Below are positions 38,774 through 48,108 of a stretch of DNA of 64,000 nucleotides, in pieces. The notes beneath the pieces are model-generated. The model was given only the letters and a program-made list of their open reading frames with translations. It ran no database searches and was not told the origin of the DNA. The position numbers and the translations under genes are program-made. The stretch is from Streptomyces albus subsp. albus. GTDB lineage: Bacteria; Actinomycetota; Actinomycetes; Streptomycetales; Streptomycetaceae. Each line of letters starts with the position of its first letter. Position 1 is the first letter of the stretch. The DNA is taken from assembly GCF_000719865.1 (NCBI RefSeq), contig NZ_JOID01000003.1, positions 207,593 through 271,592 on the forward strand, written 5' to 3'.

Positions 38774-38789
38774 AGTGATGCAGATCACC
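38774..38789. promoter_or_regulatory. Crp-like palindrome upstream of binding protein
   Basis: AGTGATGCAGATCACC is a perfect GTGA-N6-TCAC palindrome with eight of ten matches to the Crp pattern. It ends 65 bases before the GTG start at 38855. Confidence 0.45.
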
Positions 38790-38854
38790 GGTTGGGGGGA
38801 GGGGTGCGGTGCGCCCTTCCGCCGGTGGAGCAGGTGTGCTGTGGGAGGGCTTCC

Positions 38855-40414
38855 GTGGAGTGGTTCCAGTTCCGGGTCGTCGCGATCATCGTCGCGATAT
38901 CGGTGACGCTGGGTGTGATCGGCATCCGTGTGCTGGAGGCCTATGAGAAGGGCGGAAAACCGATCCTCGTGGGGACCACGGACACGGTCTCCACCCTCGA
39001 TCCCGCCGGCGCCTACGACGCCGGCTCCTGGGCGGTCTACTCCAACCTCTACCAGTCGCTGCTGACCTTCGAGCGCGGCCAGGAGGAGCCCGTCCCCGAC
39101 GCCGCCCGCAGCTGCGAGTTCACCGGCGCCGACCTGATGCAGTACACCTGCGAACTCCGCTCCGACCTGGAGTTCGCCAACGGCAACAAGCTGACGGCCG
39201 AGGCGGTGAAGTTCTCCTTCGACCGCATCCGCCGCATCGACAGCCCGCAGGGCCCGGGGCCGCTGCTGGAGACCCTGGGTTCCGTGAAGGCCCGGGACAA
39301 CACCGTCACCTTCTTCCTGAAGACCCCCGACGCCACCTTCCCGTTCAAGATCGCGACAGGTGCCGGCGCGATCGTCGACCCCGCCACGTACGAGAAGGAC
39401 CGGCTGCGCGAGGACGGCGACGCCAATGGCTCCGGCCCGTACCGCATCGAGGCCTACTCGGAGGGCCGGGAGGCCCGGCTGGTGCCCAACACCGGCTACC
39501 GGGGCGCCCTCGCGAGCCTCGGCAACCGGGTCACCATCCGCTACTACGACAGCCCGGACGAGCTCGAGGAAGCCTGGGACAAGCGGGAGATCGACGTCGC
39601 CGGGCGCGGGCTGCCGCCCAAGGCCCTGACCTCCGTGATGGAGTCCACGGCCCGCAACGTCAACATCGAGGAGAACACCGCGTACGCCACCCGCTCGCTG
39701 GTGTTCAACCTCCGTGAGAACGCCCCGCTGAACGAGCCCGCCGTACGGCAGGCGGTCGCCGCCGTCATCGACCGGCAGGCCCTGGCGCGGGACGTCCACG
39801 ACCGCACCGTCACGCCGCTGTACTCGCTCATCCCGACCGGGGTCAACGGCCACACCACCTCGTACTTCGAGAACGACCCCCGGCCCGACCCGGACCGGGC
39901 CCGCGCGCTGCTGGAGGAGGCCGGCGTCGAGACCCCGGTGACCTTCCGCATCGCCTACTCCCAGGGGTCCGCCACGGACGCCGAGGCCGAGCTGCTCCGC
40001 GACCAGCTGGAGGACACCGGGCTCTTCGACGTCAAGGTCACCCGGCACGAGTGGGACCAGTTCCAGAAGGGCTTCGCCGCGGGCAAGTACGACGCCTACT
40101 GCATCGGCTGGGTCGCCGACTTCCCCGACCCGGAGACCTTCGTGACCCCGGTCGTCGGCTCCGGCTCCGCCTTCCACAACGCCTACCGCGACAGCCGCGT
40201 CGACCGGCTCATCCGCGCCACTCAGCGCACCGTCGACCGCCGGGAGGCCGCCCGCGACTTCACGCGGATCCAGGACATCGTCGCCGAGGACGTGCCGCTG
40301 ATCCCGCTCTGGGAGCGGAAGGACTACGTGCTCAGCACGGACGGCATCGCCGGCTACCAGTACCTGTCGGACGGCAGCGGTGCCTGGCGGCTCTGGGAGC
40401 TGAGCAGGATCTGA
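38855..40414 (+). CDS. Family 5 solute-binding protein with membrane anchor
   Basis: 519 residues. SBP_bac_5 (peptide/nickel type) protein: ILVGTTDTVSTLDPAGAYDA, TAEAVKFSFDRI, GSGPYRIEAY, ALLEEAG and PLIPLWERKDYV are conserved stretches. It has no lipobox cysteine. Instead residues 6-25 (FRVVAIIVAISVTLGVIGIR) form an uncleaved-looking N-terminal membrane segment. No permease or ATPase gene is adjacent, so it is an orphan binding protein. GTG start has GGGAGGG 6 bases upstream. Preceded by TGATC and Crp-like elements. Confidence 0.85.
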   Translation: MEWFQFRVVAIIVAISVTLGVIGIRVLEAYEKGGKPILVGTTDTVSTLDPAGAYDAGSWAVYSNLYQSLLTFERGQEEPVPDAARSCEFTGADLMQYTCELRSDLEFANGNKLTAEAVKFSFDRIRRIDSPQGPGPLLETLGSVKARDNTVTFFLKTPDATFPFKIATGAGAIVDPATYEKDRLREDGDANGSGPYRIEAYSEGREARLVPNTGYRGALASLGNRVTIRYYDSPDELEEAWDKREIDVAGRGLPPKALTSVMESTARNVNIEENTAYATRSLVFNLRENAPLNEPAVRQAVAAVIDRQALARDVHDRTVTPLYSLIPTGVNGHTTSYFENDPRPDPDRARALLEEAGVETPVTFRIAYSQGSATDAEAELLRDQLEDTGLFDVKVTRHEWDQFQKGFAAGKYDAYCIGWVADFPDPETFVTPVVGSGSAFHNAYRDSRVDRLIRATQRTVDRREAARDFTRIQDIVAEDVPLIPLWERKDYVLSTDGIAGYQYLSDGSGAWRLWELSRI

Positions 40415-40474
40415 GCCCGGCACCGGGGCCCGCACGCCACCGGGACCCCGCACGCCACCGGGACCCCGCACGGC

Positions 40475-40521
40475 CACCGGGCCCGGTCCGTACGTCTCGC
40501 ACGTACGGACCGGGCCCGGTG
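40475..40521. terminator. Bidirectional terminator between SBP gene and sdhB
   Basis: Perfect 21-bp stem (40475-40495 with 40501-40521) and a 5-base loop CTCGC, between convergent genes. Preceded by near-identical 17-base repeats of CGCACGCCACCGGGACC. Confidence 0.92.
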
Positions 40522-40573
40522 TGGCGTCTGCCGTGAGCCGGGGGCCGCCCGGGGAACCGGGCGGCCGGGCGGC

Positions 40574-41347
40574 TCAGAAGCGGCGCGTGATCAGCGCCCG
40601 CTTGACCTCCTGGATGGCCTTGGTGATCTCGATGCCGCGCGGGCACGACTCGGTGCAGTTGAAGGTGGTGCGGCAGCGCCAGACGCCCTCCTTGGAGTTG
40701 AGGATCTCCAGCCGCTGCTCACCGCCCTCGTCGCGCGAGTCGAAGATGAAGCGGTGCGCGCCCACGATCGCCTGCGGGCCGAAGTACTGCCCGTCGTTCC
40801 AGAACACCGGGCAGGACGACGTGCACGCGGCGCACAGGATGCACTTGGTGGTGTCGTCGAACCGTTCGCGGTCCTCGGCGCTCTGCAGCCGCTCGCGCGT
40901 CGGCTCGTTCCCCTTGGTGATGAGGAACGGCATGATGTCGCGGTACGCCTGGAAGAACGGCTCCATGTCGACCACGAGGTCCTTCAGGACCGTCAGGCCC
41001 TTGATGGGCTCGACCGTGATCGGCTTCTCCGGGTTCATGTCCTTGATCAGCGTCTTGCACGCCAGCCGGTTGCGGCCGTTGATGCGCATCGCGTCAGAGC
41101 CGCAGATGCCGTGCGCGCAGGAGCGCCGGAAGGTCAGCGTCCCGTCGAGCTCCCACTTGATCTTGTGGAGGGCGTCGAGCACCCGCTCCTTCGGGTCGAT
41201 GTCGAACCGGAAGTCCTCCCAGCTCGCCTCGGCCGCCACCTCCGGGTTGAACCGGCGGATCCGGAAGGTCACGGTGATCAGGTCCGCGGCCGTGGCGGAA
41301 GCCGGGGCGTCCTGGGGCTCGTGCTTGTCGAGCGTTGCGGTGCTCAT
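40574..41347 (-). CDS. sdhB: Succinate dehydrogenase iron-sulfur subunit
   Basis: 257 residues. Carries electrons from the flavoprotein to quinone. The [2Fe-2S] ligands are Cys77, Cys82, Asp85 and Cys97; Asp in the third position is also found in E. coli SdhB. CILCAACTSSCP and CRTTFNCTESCPRG hold the [4Fe-4S] and [3Fe-4S] clusters. Its ATG shares one base with the sdhA stop (TGATG), so the two are translationally coupled. Last gene of sdhCDAB. Confidence 0.96.
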   Translation of the reverse strand: MSTATLDKHEPQDAPASATAADLITVTFRIRRFNPEVAAEASWEDFRFDIDPKERVLDALHKIKWELDGTLTFRRSCAHGICGSDAMRINGRNRLACKTLIKDMNPEKPITVEPIKGLTVLKDLVVDMEPFFQAYRDIMPFLITKGNEPTRERLQSAEDRERFDDTTKCILCAACTSSCPVFWNDGQYFGPQAIVGAHRFIFDSRDEGGEQRLEILNSKEGVWRCRTTFNCTESCPRGIEITKAIQEVKRALITRRF

Positions 41348-43101
41348 CAGTACTTACGCTCCATCGGCTGGTAGCGGGTCGTGACGACCGGCTTGTAGTC
41401 GAGCCGGATCGACTCGGTGCCGTCCTCGCCCACCTCGCGGTACGCCATGGTGTGCCGCATGAAGTTGACGTCGTCGCGGTTGGGGAAGTCCTCGCGGTAG
41501 TGACCGCCGCGGGACTCCTTGCGGGCCAGCGCGGACACGGCCGTCACCTCGGCCAGATCGAGCAGGTTGCCCAGCTCCAGGGCCTCCAGCAGATCCGTGT
41601 TGAACCGCTGGCCCTTGTCCTGCACGGACACGTTGAGGTAGCGCTCGCGCAGCGCGCCGATCTCCTCGACCGCCGTCTTCAGCGTCTGCTCGGTGCGGAA
41701 GACCATGACGTTGGTGTCCATGGTCTCCTGCAGCGCCTTGCGGATCTCGGTGACCCGCTCGGTGCCCGTGGCGCTCCGCATCCGCTCCACCTGGCCCACG
41801 ACCTGGGCGGCCGGGTCCTCCGGCAGCTCGACGTAGTCGTGCTCCGCGGCGTACTCGGCGGCGGCGATGCCGGCCCGGCGCCCGAACACGTTGATGTCGA
41901 GCAGCGAGTTGGTGCCCAGCCGGTTGGCGCCGTGCACCGAGACGCAGGCGACCTCGCCGGCCGCGTACAGGCCCGGCACGACGGTGGTGTTGTCCGCCAG
42001 CACCTCGCCCTGGACGTTGGTCGGGATGCCGCCCATCGCGTAGTGCGCGGTCGGCTGGATCGGGATCGGGTCCGTGTAGGGCTCGATGCCGAGGTACGTC
42101 CGCGCGAACTCGGTGATGTCGGGCAGCTTGGCGTCCAGCTGCTCCGGCGGCAGGTGCGTCAGGTCCAGGTAGACGTGGTCGCCCTCGGGGCCGCAGCCGC
42201 GTCCCTCGCGGATCTCGGTGTAGATCGAGCGGGAGACGACGTCGCGCGAGGCGAGGTCCTTCATGACGGGCGCGTACTTCTCCATGAAGCGCTCGCCGTC
42301 CTTGTTGCGGAGGATGCCGCCCTCGCCGCGCGCGCCCTCGGTGAGCAGGATGCCCATCCGCCAGATGCCCGTCGGGTGGAACTGGAAGAACTCCATGTCC
42401 TCCAGCGGCAGTCCGCGGCGGAACGCGGCGGCCTGGCCGTCACCGGTGAGGGTGTGGGCGTTGGAGGTCACCTTGAAGAACTTGCCGGTGCCGCCGGAGG
42501 CGAAGATCACGGCCTTCGCCTGGAAGACGTGGATCTCGCCGGTGGCCAGCTCGTAGGCGACGACGCCCGCGGTGCGCTTGACCCCGTCCGTCTCGTTGAG
42601 GAGGAGGTCCAGGACGTAGAACTCGTTGAAGAACTCCACGCCCTCCTTGACGCAGTTCTGGTACAGCGTCTGGAGGATCATGTGGCCGGTGCGGTCCGCG
42701 GCGTAGCAGGACCGGCGGACCGGCGCCTCGCCGTGGTTGCGGCTGTGGCCGCCGAAGCGGCGCTGGTCGATGGTGCCGCCCGGCGTCCGGTTGAACGGCA
42801 GGCCCATCTTCTCCAGGTCGAGGACCGCGTCGATGGCCTCCTTCGCCAGGATCTCGGCGGCGTCCTGGTCGACCAGGTAGTCACCGCCCTTGATCGTGTC
42901 GAAGGTGTGCCACTCCCAGTTGTCCTCCTCGACGTTCGCGAGGGCGGCGGCCATGCCGCCCTGGGCGGCGCCGGTGTGGGAGCGGGTCGGGTACAGCTTC
43001 GTCAGGACCGCGGTCCGGCTGCGCTTGGTCGACTCGATGGCCGCGCGCATGCCCGCGCCACCGGCGCCGACGATGACGGTGTCGTACTTGTGGATCTTCA
43101 T
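41347..43101 (-). CDS. sdhA: Succinate dehydrogenase flavoprotein subunit
   Basis: 584 residues. Oxidises succinate to fumarate. [18 protein letters not shown] is the FAD-binding loop, and His42 in [11 protein letters not shown] is the covalent FAD attachment site. Catalytic stretches [20 protein letters not shown] and [20 protein letters not shown] are intact. Lies 19 bases after sdhD. Confidence 0.97.
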   Translation of the reverse strand: MKIHKYDTVIVGAGGAGMRAAIESTKRSRTAVLTKLYPTRSHTGAAQGGMAAALANVEEDNWEWHTFDTIKGGDYLVDQDAAEILAKEAIDAVLDLEKMGLPFNRTPGGTIDQRRFGGHSRNHGEAPVRRSCYAADRTGHMILQTLYQNCVKEGVEFFNEFYVLDLLLNETDGVKRTAGVVAYELATGEIHVFQAKAVIFASGGTGKFFKVTSNAHTLTGDGQAAAFRRGLPLEDMEFFQFHPTGIWRMGILLTEGARGEGGILRNKDGERFMEKYAPVMKDLASRDVVSRSIYTEIREGRGCGPEGDHVYLDLTHLPPEQLDAKLPDITEFARTYLGIEPYTDPIPIQPTAHYAMGGIPTNVQGEVLADNTTVVPGLYAAGEVACVSVHGANRLGTNSLLDINVFGRRAGIAAAEYAAEHDYVELPEDPAAQVVGQVERMRSATGTERVTEIRKALQETMDTNVMVFRTEQTLKTAVEEIGALRERYLNVSVQDKGQRFNTDLLEALELGNLLDLAEVTAVSALARKESRGGHYREDFPNRDDVNFMRHTMAYREVGEDGTESIRLDYKPVVTTRYQPMERKY

Positions 43102-43120
43102 GGTCTCGTCAGCCCCGGCT

Positions 43121-43597
43121 CTAGCGGATGTTCGGGTCGAAGGTGAAGATCACCAGCGTGCCCAGCAGAACGGTGAACACCGTGGCGGTCCACAGCAGCA
43201 TCTTCAGCCAGAAGCGCGTGGTGTCCCGCTCGGCGTAGTCGTTGATGATCGTCCGCAGGCCGTTGGCGCCGTGCAGCATGGCCAGCCACAGCATGGTCAG
43301 ATCCCAGACCTGCCAGAACGGCGACGCCCAGCGGCCGGCGACGAAAGCGAAGTTGATCTTCTGCACGCCGCCGTCCAGCACGAGCTGGAGCAGGAGGTGG
43401 CCGATGACGAGGACGGTCAGCACGATGCCGGACAGCCGCATGAACAGCCAGCCGTGCATCTCGAAGTTGGTCCGGGACGCCTTCGGGGTCTTCTTGGTGC
43501 GGGCCCGCGGCGGCTCGATGACCGGAGCCGGGTTCTCGGGGCCGTACCCGGCGCTGCTGCCGGTCAGCTCGACGGACGAGCTCTCAGTGGTTGCCAT
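43121..43597 (-). CDS. sdhD: Succinate dehydrogenase membrane anchor subunit
   Basis: 158 residues. A 45-residue polar N-terminal extension precedes three membrane helices ([20 protein letters not shown]; the [20 protein letters not shown] helix; [19 protein letters not shown]). Helix-borne His residues (IGHLLL, MLHGAN) are positioned for heme/quinone binding. It anchors SdhAB to the membrane with SdhC. Starts 5 bases after the sdhC stop. Confidence 0.92.
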   Translation of the reverse strand: MATTESSSVELTGSSAGYGPENPAPVIEPPRARTKKTPKASRTNFEMHGWLFMRLSGIVLTVLVIGHLLLQLVLDGGVQKINFAFVAGRWASPFWQVWDLTMLWLAMLHGANGLRTIINDYAERDTTRFWLKMLLWTATVFTVLLGTLVIFTFDPNIR

Positions 43598-43602
43598 GGT
43601 GC

Positions 43603-43983
43603 TCAGCTCCCGAAGACTTCGCTCGCGGCGTGGCCGAGGACGGGGTACAGGGCCCCGGCCATCAGCACGATCCAGATGGCCATGACCGCCCAGAGCATCT
43701 GCCTCTGGTACTTGGTGCCCTTGGACCAGAAGTCCACCGCGACGACCCGCAGGCCGTTCAGCGCGTGGAAGAGGATGGCGGCGACGAGGCCGTATTCCAT
43801 CAGGGCGACGAGGGGAGTCTTGTAGGTCGCGACCACGTCGTCGTACGCCTCGGGGGAGACGCGGACGAGAGACGTGTCGAGCACATGGACGAACAGGAAG
43901 AAGAAGATGAGGACGCCGGTGACTCGGTGAGCCACCCAGCTCCACATGCCTTCCCGGCCGCGGTAAAGCGTTCCAGCCGGCAC
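43603..43983 (-). CDS. sdhC: Succinate dehydrogenase cytochrome b556 subunit
   Basis: 126 residues with three membrane helices. TLYRGREGMWSWVAHRVTGV followed by LIFFFLFVHVLDT carries Ser/Arg/His residues of the quinone and heme sites, and FHALNGLRVVAVD is the family C-terminal signature. GTG start 43983 is supported by GGAGGG 8 bases upstream; an in-frame upstream start would add a Pro-rich leader not seen in the family. First gene of sdhCDAB. Confidence 0.93.
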   Translation of the reverse strand: MPAGTLYRGREGMWSWVAHRVTGVLIFFFLFVHVLDTSLVRVSPEAYDDVVATYKTPLVALMEYGLVAAILFHALNGLRVVAVDFWSKGTKYQRQMLWAVMAIWIVLMAGALYPVLGHAASEVFGS

Positions 43984-44068
43984 GAACTTACCCTCCGGAA
44001 GCGGGACTGGGGCCTGCCGGCTCGGGTGTCGGTATGGCCCGGCCGGGTACGGTCCACCGGCCCCGGCC

Positions 44069-44123
44069 ATCGTAGCCACGCCTGACCTGATCACTCCCCC
44101 GGGGGGCCTCAGGTGTGATCAAA
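44069..44123 (-). promoter_or_regulatory. Candidate sdh promoter/operator region
   Basis: On the minus strand a TACGAT -10-like box (44074-44069) lies about 85 bases before sdhC. Upstream of it TGATCAC (44088-44094) and GTGATCA (44115-44121) form an inverted pair around a GC-rich block. The second includes TTTGATCA, also present upstream of the binding-protein gene at 38855. Confidence 0.4.
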
Positions 44124-44203
44124 CAGGCACGTACGGGCTACCGGCGGCCCGGCGGGACCGCTCCGCGGCGGGCCGGACCCCGCCGGGCGAGCGGGCGAAC
44201 CGG

Positions 44204-44941
44204 TCAGGCCATCAGCCGGGCGAGCCGCCCGCGGCTCAGCCGGCGCAGCTCCTCCGCCACCACGACCCGCTCCTTCTCCGGCTCGTGGCCGAGCCGGGTG
44301 CGGAGGCCGGCCAGCACATGGTCCAGCGACTCGGCCGGGTCCACCCCGTCCAGGCAGATCACGAAGGCGTGGCCGAAGCGGCTCTCGTACGCGGCGTGGG
44401 CGGCGCGCAGCGCGGTGTGCGCCGCCAGGGCGCCCGGCCGCCGGGCCGGAACGGCGCCCGGCTGCCCGCTGCCGCCGCAGGCGTCGCGCGGCCCGGCCAG
44501 GGCGGGCTGCCTCTCCTCGCCGGAGCGGGACCGGGAGCGCGGCAGCGGCAGTCCCGGCAGCCCGGGCAGGCCGGACAGTCCCGGCGCGGACTCCCGGGCC
44601 AGGGCCTCGGCGAGATCGGCCGCGGTGAGGTCGTAGCTCGCCTCGTCGGCGGCCGCCAGCAGCGCGGCGACGTCCGGGTACGGCCGGTGGCGGATGAGTC
44701 TGCGGGCCCAGCGGCGGCTGCCGCAGCAGGCCGTCAGTGCTTCTTCCGCGGCTTCGGGCGGCTGGGCGTTGAAGTGGTCGAGGCCGGAGACGGTGGACTC
44801 CTCTGGGAGCCCCCTGGCAGGGCCCGGGGGAGGTGAGGTGCGGCAGATGGCGCGGTGCGCGCACCCGCGCGGTGGGCCGGGTGGCGCGAGGTGGCGCGAT
44901 GTGGCGAGGGGGCAACCGTAGCGGGCGATGAAGGCCGCCAT
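44204..44941 (-). CDS. OHCU decarboxylase-like protein lacking HPRIG motif
   Basis: 245 residues. Similar to 2-oxo-4-hydroxy-4-carboxy-5-ureidoimidazoline decarboxylase (ureide/uric acid pathway): LDHFNAQPPEAAEEALTACC, RRWARRLIRHRPYPD, YESRFGHAFVICLDG and LEEL/LRRLSRGRLARL-type helices fit. Where the family has the catalytic His in an HPRIG-like motif, this protein has a Leu/Gly/Pro/Arg/Ser-rich stretch (about 115-140). Only ATG 44941 is available in frame; the first 50 residues look non-native, and an AGAGGAG site sits before a GTC codon at the expected start. Possibly non-catalytic. Confidence 0.6.
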   Translation of the reverse strand: MAAFIARYGCPLATSRHLAPPGPPRGCAHRAICRTSPPPGPARGLPEESTVSGLDHFNAQPPEAAEEALTACCGSRRWARRLIRHRPYPDVAALLAAADEASYDLTAADLAEALARESAPGLSGLPGLPGLPLPRSRSRSGEERQPALAGPRDACGGSGQPGAVPARRPGALAAHTALRAAHAAYESRFGHAFVICLDGVDPAESLDHVLAGLRTRLGHEPEKERVVVAEELRRLSRGRLARLMA

Positions 44942-45174
44942 GCCACAGATGCGCGAATTTCACCCACCGGGGGAGGGTTTTTGACGGAGTGTTGATGGCC
45001 GCCCGGCGCAGCGGTTCCCGCCGGCCGCCGCCACCCGCGTGACCTGCGCGTTCCCCGGATCCGCCGGTCCGCCCGGCGGGGAGCCGCGCGGCCGGTCCGG
45101 GCGGTCCGCGCGTGTGACGGACGGGAAAGCACGTGCGGGGCCTTACCTTCGCGGGTGAACGAGGAGGTTTTCCC

Positions 45175-46800
45175 TTGCCCATGCTTTCCGCGCCGAAGGC
45201 GACCCGGCGGCCGCACTCCGCGCCCGGGATCCGCCGGCGGCTGTCCGCCTGGTGCGCCGTGACGGCCGCGGCGGCCCTGCTGGCCGGATGTTCGGACGGA
45301 CCGGCCGGCGAGACCGGTACCGGGGAGAAGTCGCCGTCGGCCACCGCCACTCGCTCCTATCCGCCGTCGTCCCCGCCCGTGACCATCCCGGCCGTACGGA
45401 AATTCGAGAGCGGCCGCGGGCCCGGCTGGCGCCCCGGCTCCGGCAGCCGCGTCGTCGCCGACCAGGACGGGCCCCTGGCCGACGAGGCCCGCACGGTCGC
45501 CGGCGAGCTGGACCTGCCCCACCACACGGGCCCGGCCCGGCGCGGCGACCTCGAACTCGCCATCGACCGGGAGCAGAAGGGCGGCCCCGAGGCCTACCGG
45601 ATCACCACCCGCGACGGCCGGGTGCGGATCACCGGCTCGGGCGACGCGGGCGTCTTCTACGGCACCCGCACCGTCCTGCAGGTGCTGCGGACCGAGGGCA
45701 CCTTCCCCGAAGGCGTCGTCGACGACCGCCCCGACCGGGCCCAGCGCGGGCTGATGCTCGACATCGCGCGCAAGCACTTCACCCCGGAGTGGATCGAGGC
45801 CCGGATCCGGGAGATCGCCGACCTCAAGTTCAATCAGCTCGGGCTGCACTTCTCCGACGACCAGGGCTTCCGCGTCGAGAGCGACTCGCACCCCGAGGTC
45901 GTCTCCGGACAGCACCTCACCAAGAAGGAGCTGCGGCGGATCCTCGGCCTCGCGAAGCGGCTGCACATCACCGTCATCCCCGAGATCGACTCGCCCGGCC
46001 ACCTCGGCGCGGTCCTGCGCGCGCATCCCGAACTGCAGCTGCGCAATGCCCGGGGCGTGCCCGTGCGCGGCGCCATCGACATCACCAAGCCGCAGTCCGC
46101 CCGGCTGATCGACGAGCTGCTGCGCGAGTACTCCGGGGTCTTCCCCGGCCGGTACTTTCACCTGGGCGCCGACGAGTACCGCGCGCTGATGGCCGAGAAC
46201 CCCGAGGCCGCCTACCCGGACCTCGCCGCGCAGGCCCGCCGGGACCACGGCTCCGCCGGGCGGGTCCAGGACCTGGCGACGGCCTGGCTCAACGACCGGG
46301 CCGAGACGGTGCGGAAGGCCGGCAAGCGGCCCAAGGCGTGGAACGACGGCTTCTTCAGCGGCGGTTCGGTACGGCCCGACGAGGACATCGAGGTCGAGTA
46401 CTGGACCGGCAAGGAGATCGGCGCCCGGCAGCCGGAGGAGTACCTGCGCGAGGGCCGCAAGCTGGTCAACCTCAACGACGAATATCTGTACTACGTGCTC
46501 GGCGAGCCCAACCAGTTCACGTACCCCACCGGCGAGCGCATCTACAAGAGCTGGACTCCGGCGGTGCTGCGCGGCACCGAGCCGGTGCCGGCCGCGCTGT
46601 CCGGCCCGGACCGGGTGCTCGGCGGCCGGCTCGCCGTCTGGTGCGACTTCGCCGACGCCCAGACGGAGGCCCAGGTGGCCACTGGGATCCGGATGCCGCT
46701 GCGGGCCGTCGCCCAGAAGTTGTGGGACCCGCGGAAACCGTCGGCGAGCTGGACGGAGTTCCGGAAGCTCGCCGACCGGCTGGAGGCGGAACGGGAGTAG
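45175..46800 (+). CDS. Secreted beta-N-acetylhexosaminidase lipoprotein (GH20)
   Basis: 541 residues. Signal peptide with lipobox LLAGC (LLAGCSDGP), a Ser/Thr/Pro linker, an N-terminal GH20b domain (about 80-180), and the GH20 barrel (about 185-535). The catalytic pair is Asp333-Glu334 in FHLGADEYRAL. It should release terminal N-acetylglucosamine from chitin-derived or wall-derived sugars outside the cell. The TTG start 45175 has GAGGAGG at 7 bases; ATG 45181, two codons on, is an alternative with poorer spacing. Confidence 0.9.
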   Translation: MPMLSAPKATRRPHSAPGIRRRLSAWCAVTAAAALLAGCSDGPAGETGTGEKSPSATATRSYPPSSPPVTIPAVRKFESGRGPGWRPGSGSRVVADQDGPLADEARTVAGELDLPHHTGPARRGDLELAIDREQKGGPEAYRITTRDGRVRITGSGDAGVFYGTRTVLQVLRTEGTFPEGVVDDRPDRAQRGLMLDIARKHFTPEWIEARIREIADLKFNQLGLHFSDDQGFRVESDSHPEVVSGQHLTKKELRRILGLAKRLHITVIPEIDSPGHLGAVLRAHPELQLRNARGVPVRGAIDITKPQSARLIDELLREYSGVFPGRYFHLGADEYRALMAENPEAAYPDLAAQARRDHGSAGRVQDLATAWLNDRAETVRKAGKRPKAWNDGFFSGGSVRPDEDIEVEYWTGKEIGARQPEEYLREGRKLVNLNDEYLYYVLGEPNQFTYPTGERIYKSWTPAVLRGTEPVPAALSGPDRVLGGRLAVWCDFADAQTEAQVATGIRMPLRAVAQKLWDPRKPSASWTEFRKLADRLEAERE

Positions 46801-46970
46801 ACGGAGCGCCGCAGGGCCGGAGCGCCGGAGTGCCGCTGCGTCGTAGCCGAAGGCGACGCGGCGGGAGGAGCCGGGCAGGGGGACCCCGGGGGCGGGCAGC
46901 GGCGGGAGGGCGGCTGACGCGGCGTCCGGGCCGGCACGCCCCGCCCGGGCCCCGGGCGTACCGGGCGCCG

Positions 46971-47627
46971 TCAGGGCTGCCGGGGGTGCCCGGCCGCCGG
47001 GTCCGTATCCGGCCGCCCGGTGCCGCCGGCCCCGGCGGCCTTCGCCGACCTGGCGGCCTTCGCGGCGCGCTTGGCCTCCTGTTTGACGGCGCGGACCTCG
47101 GCGAGCGACTCCGGCCCGGTGACATCCGCGGCCGACCGGCGGGCGCCCTCCTCGCCGTAGGGCCCCGCCGCCTCCCGCCAGCCCTCCGGCCGCACTCCGA
47201 ACCGCTTGCCGAGCAGCGCGACGAGGACCTGGGACTTCTGCCGGCCGTATCCGGGCAGCGCGTTCAGCCGGCGGAGCAGTTCCGCCCCGCTCCCGGCGTC
47301 GCGCCACACCGCCGCCGCGTCCCCGTCGTACGTCTCGACCAGATGCCGGCACAGCTCCTGTACGCGCCGCGCCATGGAACCGGGGTAGCGGTGCACCGCC
47401 GGTTTCTCCGACATCAGGGCCGCGAAGTCCTCCGGGTCCCGGGCGGCGATCGCGTGCGCGTCCAGGTCGTCGCCGCCCATGCGCCGCGCGATCGTGTACG
47501 GGCCCGTGAACGCCCACTCCATCGGGACCTGCTGGTCGAGCAGCATGCCGACCAGCAGGGCCAGCGGGCTGCGGGCGAGCAGGGCGTCGGCCTCCGGCTG
47601 TTGCGCGATGCGCAGGGTGGTGTCCAT
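46971..47627 (-). CDS. HhH-GPD-type base-excision repair protein
   Basis: 218 residues. LRIAQQPEADALLARSPLAL, VGMLLDQQVPMEWAF and the helix-hairpin-helix LNALPGYGRQKSQVLVALLG fit the compact actinobacterial HhH-GPD DNA glycosylase-like family. No iron-sulfur cysteines are seen. The C terminus from about residue 180 is a basic Ala/Lys/Arg-rich tail that could add DNA affinity. The damaged-base specificity is unknown. Convergent with the hexosaminidase gene. Confidence 0.82.
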   Translation of the reverse strand: MDTTLRIAQQPEADALLARSPLALLVGMLLDQQVPMEWAFTGPYTIARRMGGDDLDAHAIAARDPEDFAALMSEKPAVHRYPGSMARRVQELCRHLVETYDGDAAAVWRDAGSGAELLRRLNALPGYGRQKSQVLVALLGKRFGVRPEGWREAAGPYGEEGARRSAADVTGPESLAEVRAVKQEAKRAAKAARSAKAAGAGGTGRPDTDPAAGHPRQP

Positions 47628-48108
47628 CCGGCCATCGTCGGGCCGCGGCCGCCCCGCCACCCCCGCCGACACGCGGGCCTGCCGCCCGCCGCCCCGGTCA
47701 TCGGCGCGAGGCAGCGGGGCGGCGGGGCCGGTGCGCGGGACGCGGAGGGGAACGCCGGTCCGCCCCCTCCCCTGTGAGGGGCGGACCGGCGTGCGCGGTA
47801 CCGGAGGGCGTGCCCCCGCCACCGCAAACCGTTACGCCGCCGGCACGCCGCCCGAGCGGGCCCGGCCGTGCGCGGTCGCGGCCGGCGGCGGCACGGCGCC
47901 GCCGTTTCCGTACACCCGCGGTCTCCGGAGCCTCACCGGTCGTCGTCTCTCCCTCCGTGCGGCCCCACCCCGATCACCGGTGTGGTGCTACCTGTTCAGC
48001 GCTGCGTGACCGCGGAACGTCACAGCACCCGCCCTCCGGCGCCGGTGTGACGTTTGCCACTCCGGCTGCGCTGTGCCGGTGGACGGGGCGCCACGGAGGG
48101 AGATCACG
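47628..48108. other. Divergent spacer with hairpin
   Basis: 481 bases. Contains the 12-bp hairpin at 47755-47789 and, near its right end, GTGAC/GTCAC inverted elements (48006-48022) and GGTGTGACGTTT (48044-48055). A 34-codon basic open frame on the minus strand (stop 47832-47834, GTG near 47936) ends 43 bases before the hairpin; I cannot support it as a gene. Confidence 0.45.
47755..47789. terminator. 12-bp hairpin in divergent spacer
   Basis: CCGGTCCGCCCC (47755-47766) pairs perfectly with GGGGCGGACCGG (47778-47789), 11-base loop. It is upstream of both flanking genes, so what it terminates is unclear. Confidence 0.5.

Noticed and set aside
40574..41347. Loss of a [2Fe-2S] cysteine in SdhB
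   Set aside because: Asp at the third ligand position is a known natural variant, present in E. coli SdhB.
41335..43146. 603-codon plus-strand frame opposite sdhA
   Set aside because: Antisense shadow of sdhA; no recognisable domain and no ribosome site.
47832..47936. 34-codon basic peptide frame ending before a hairpin
   Set aside because: No good ribosome spacing, no similarity, and composition matches background; kept only as a note.
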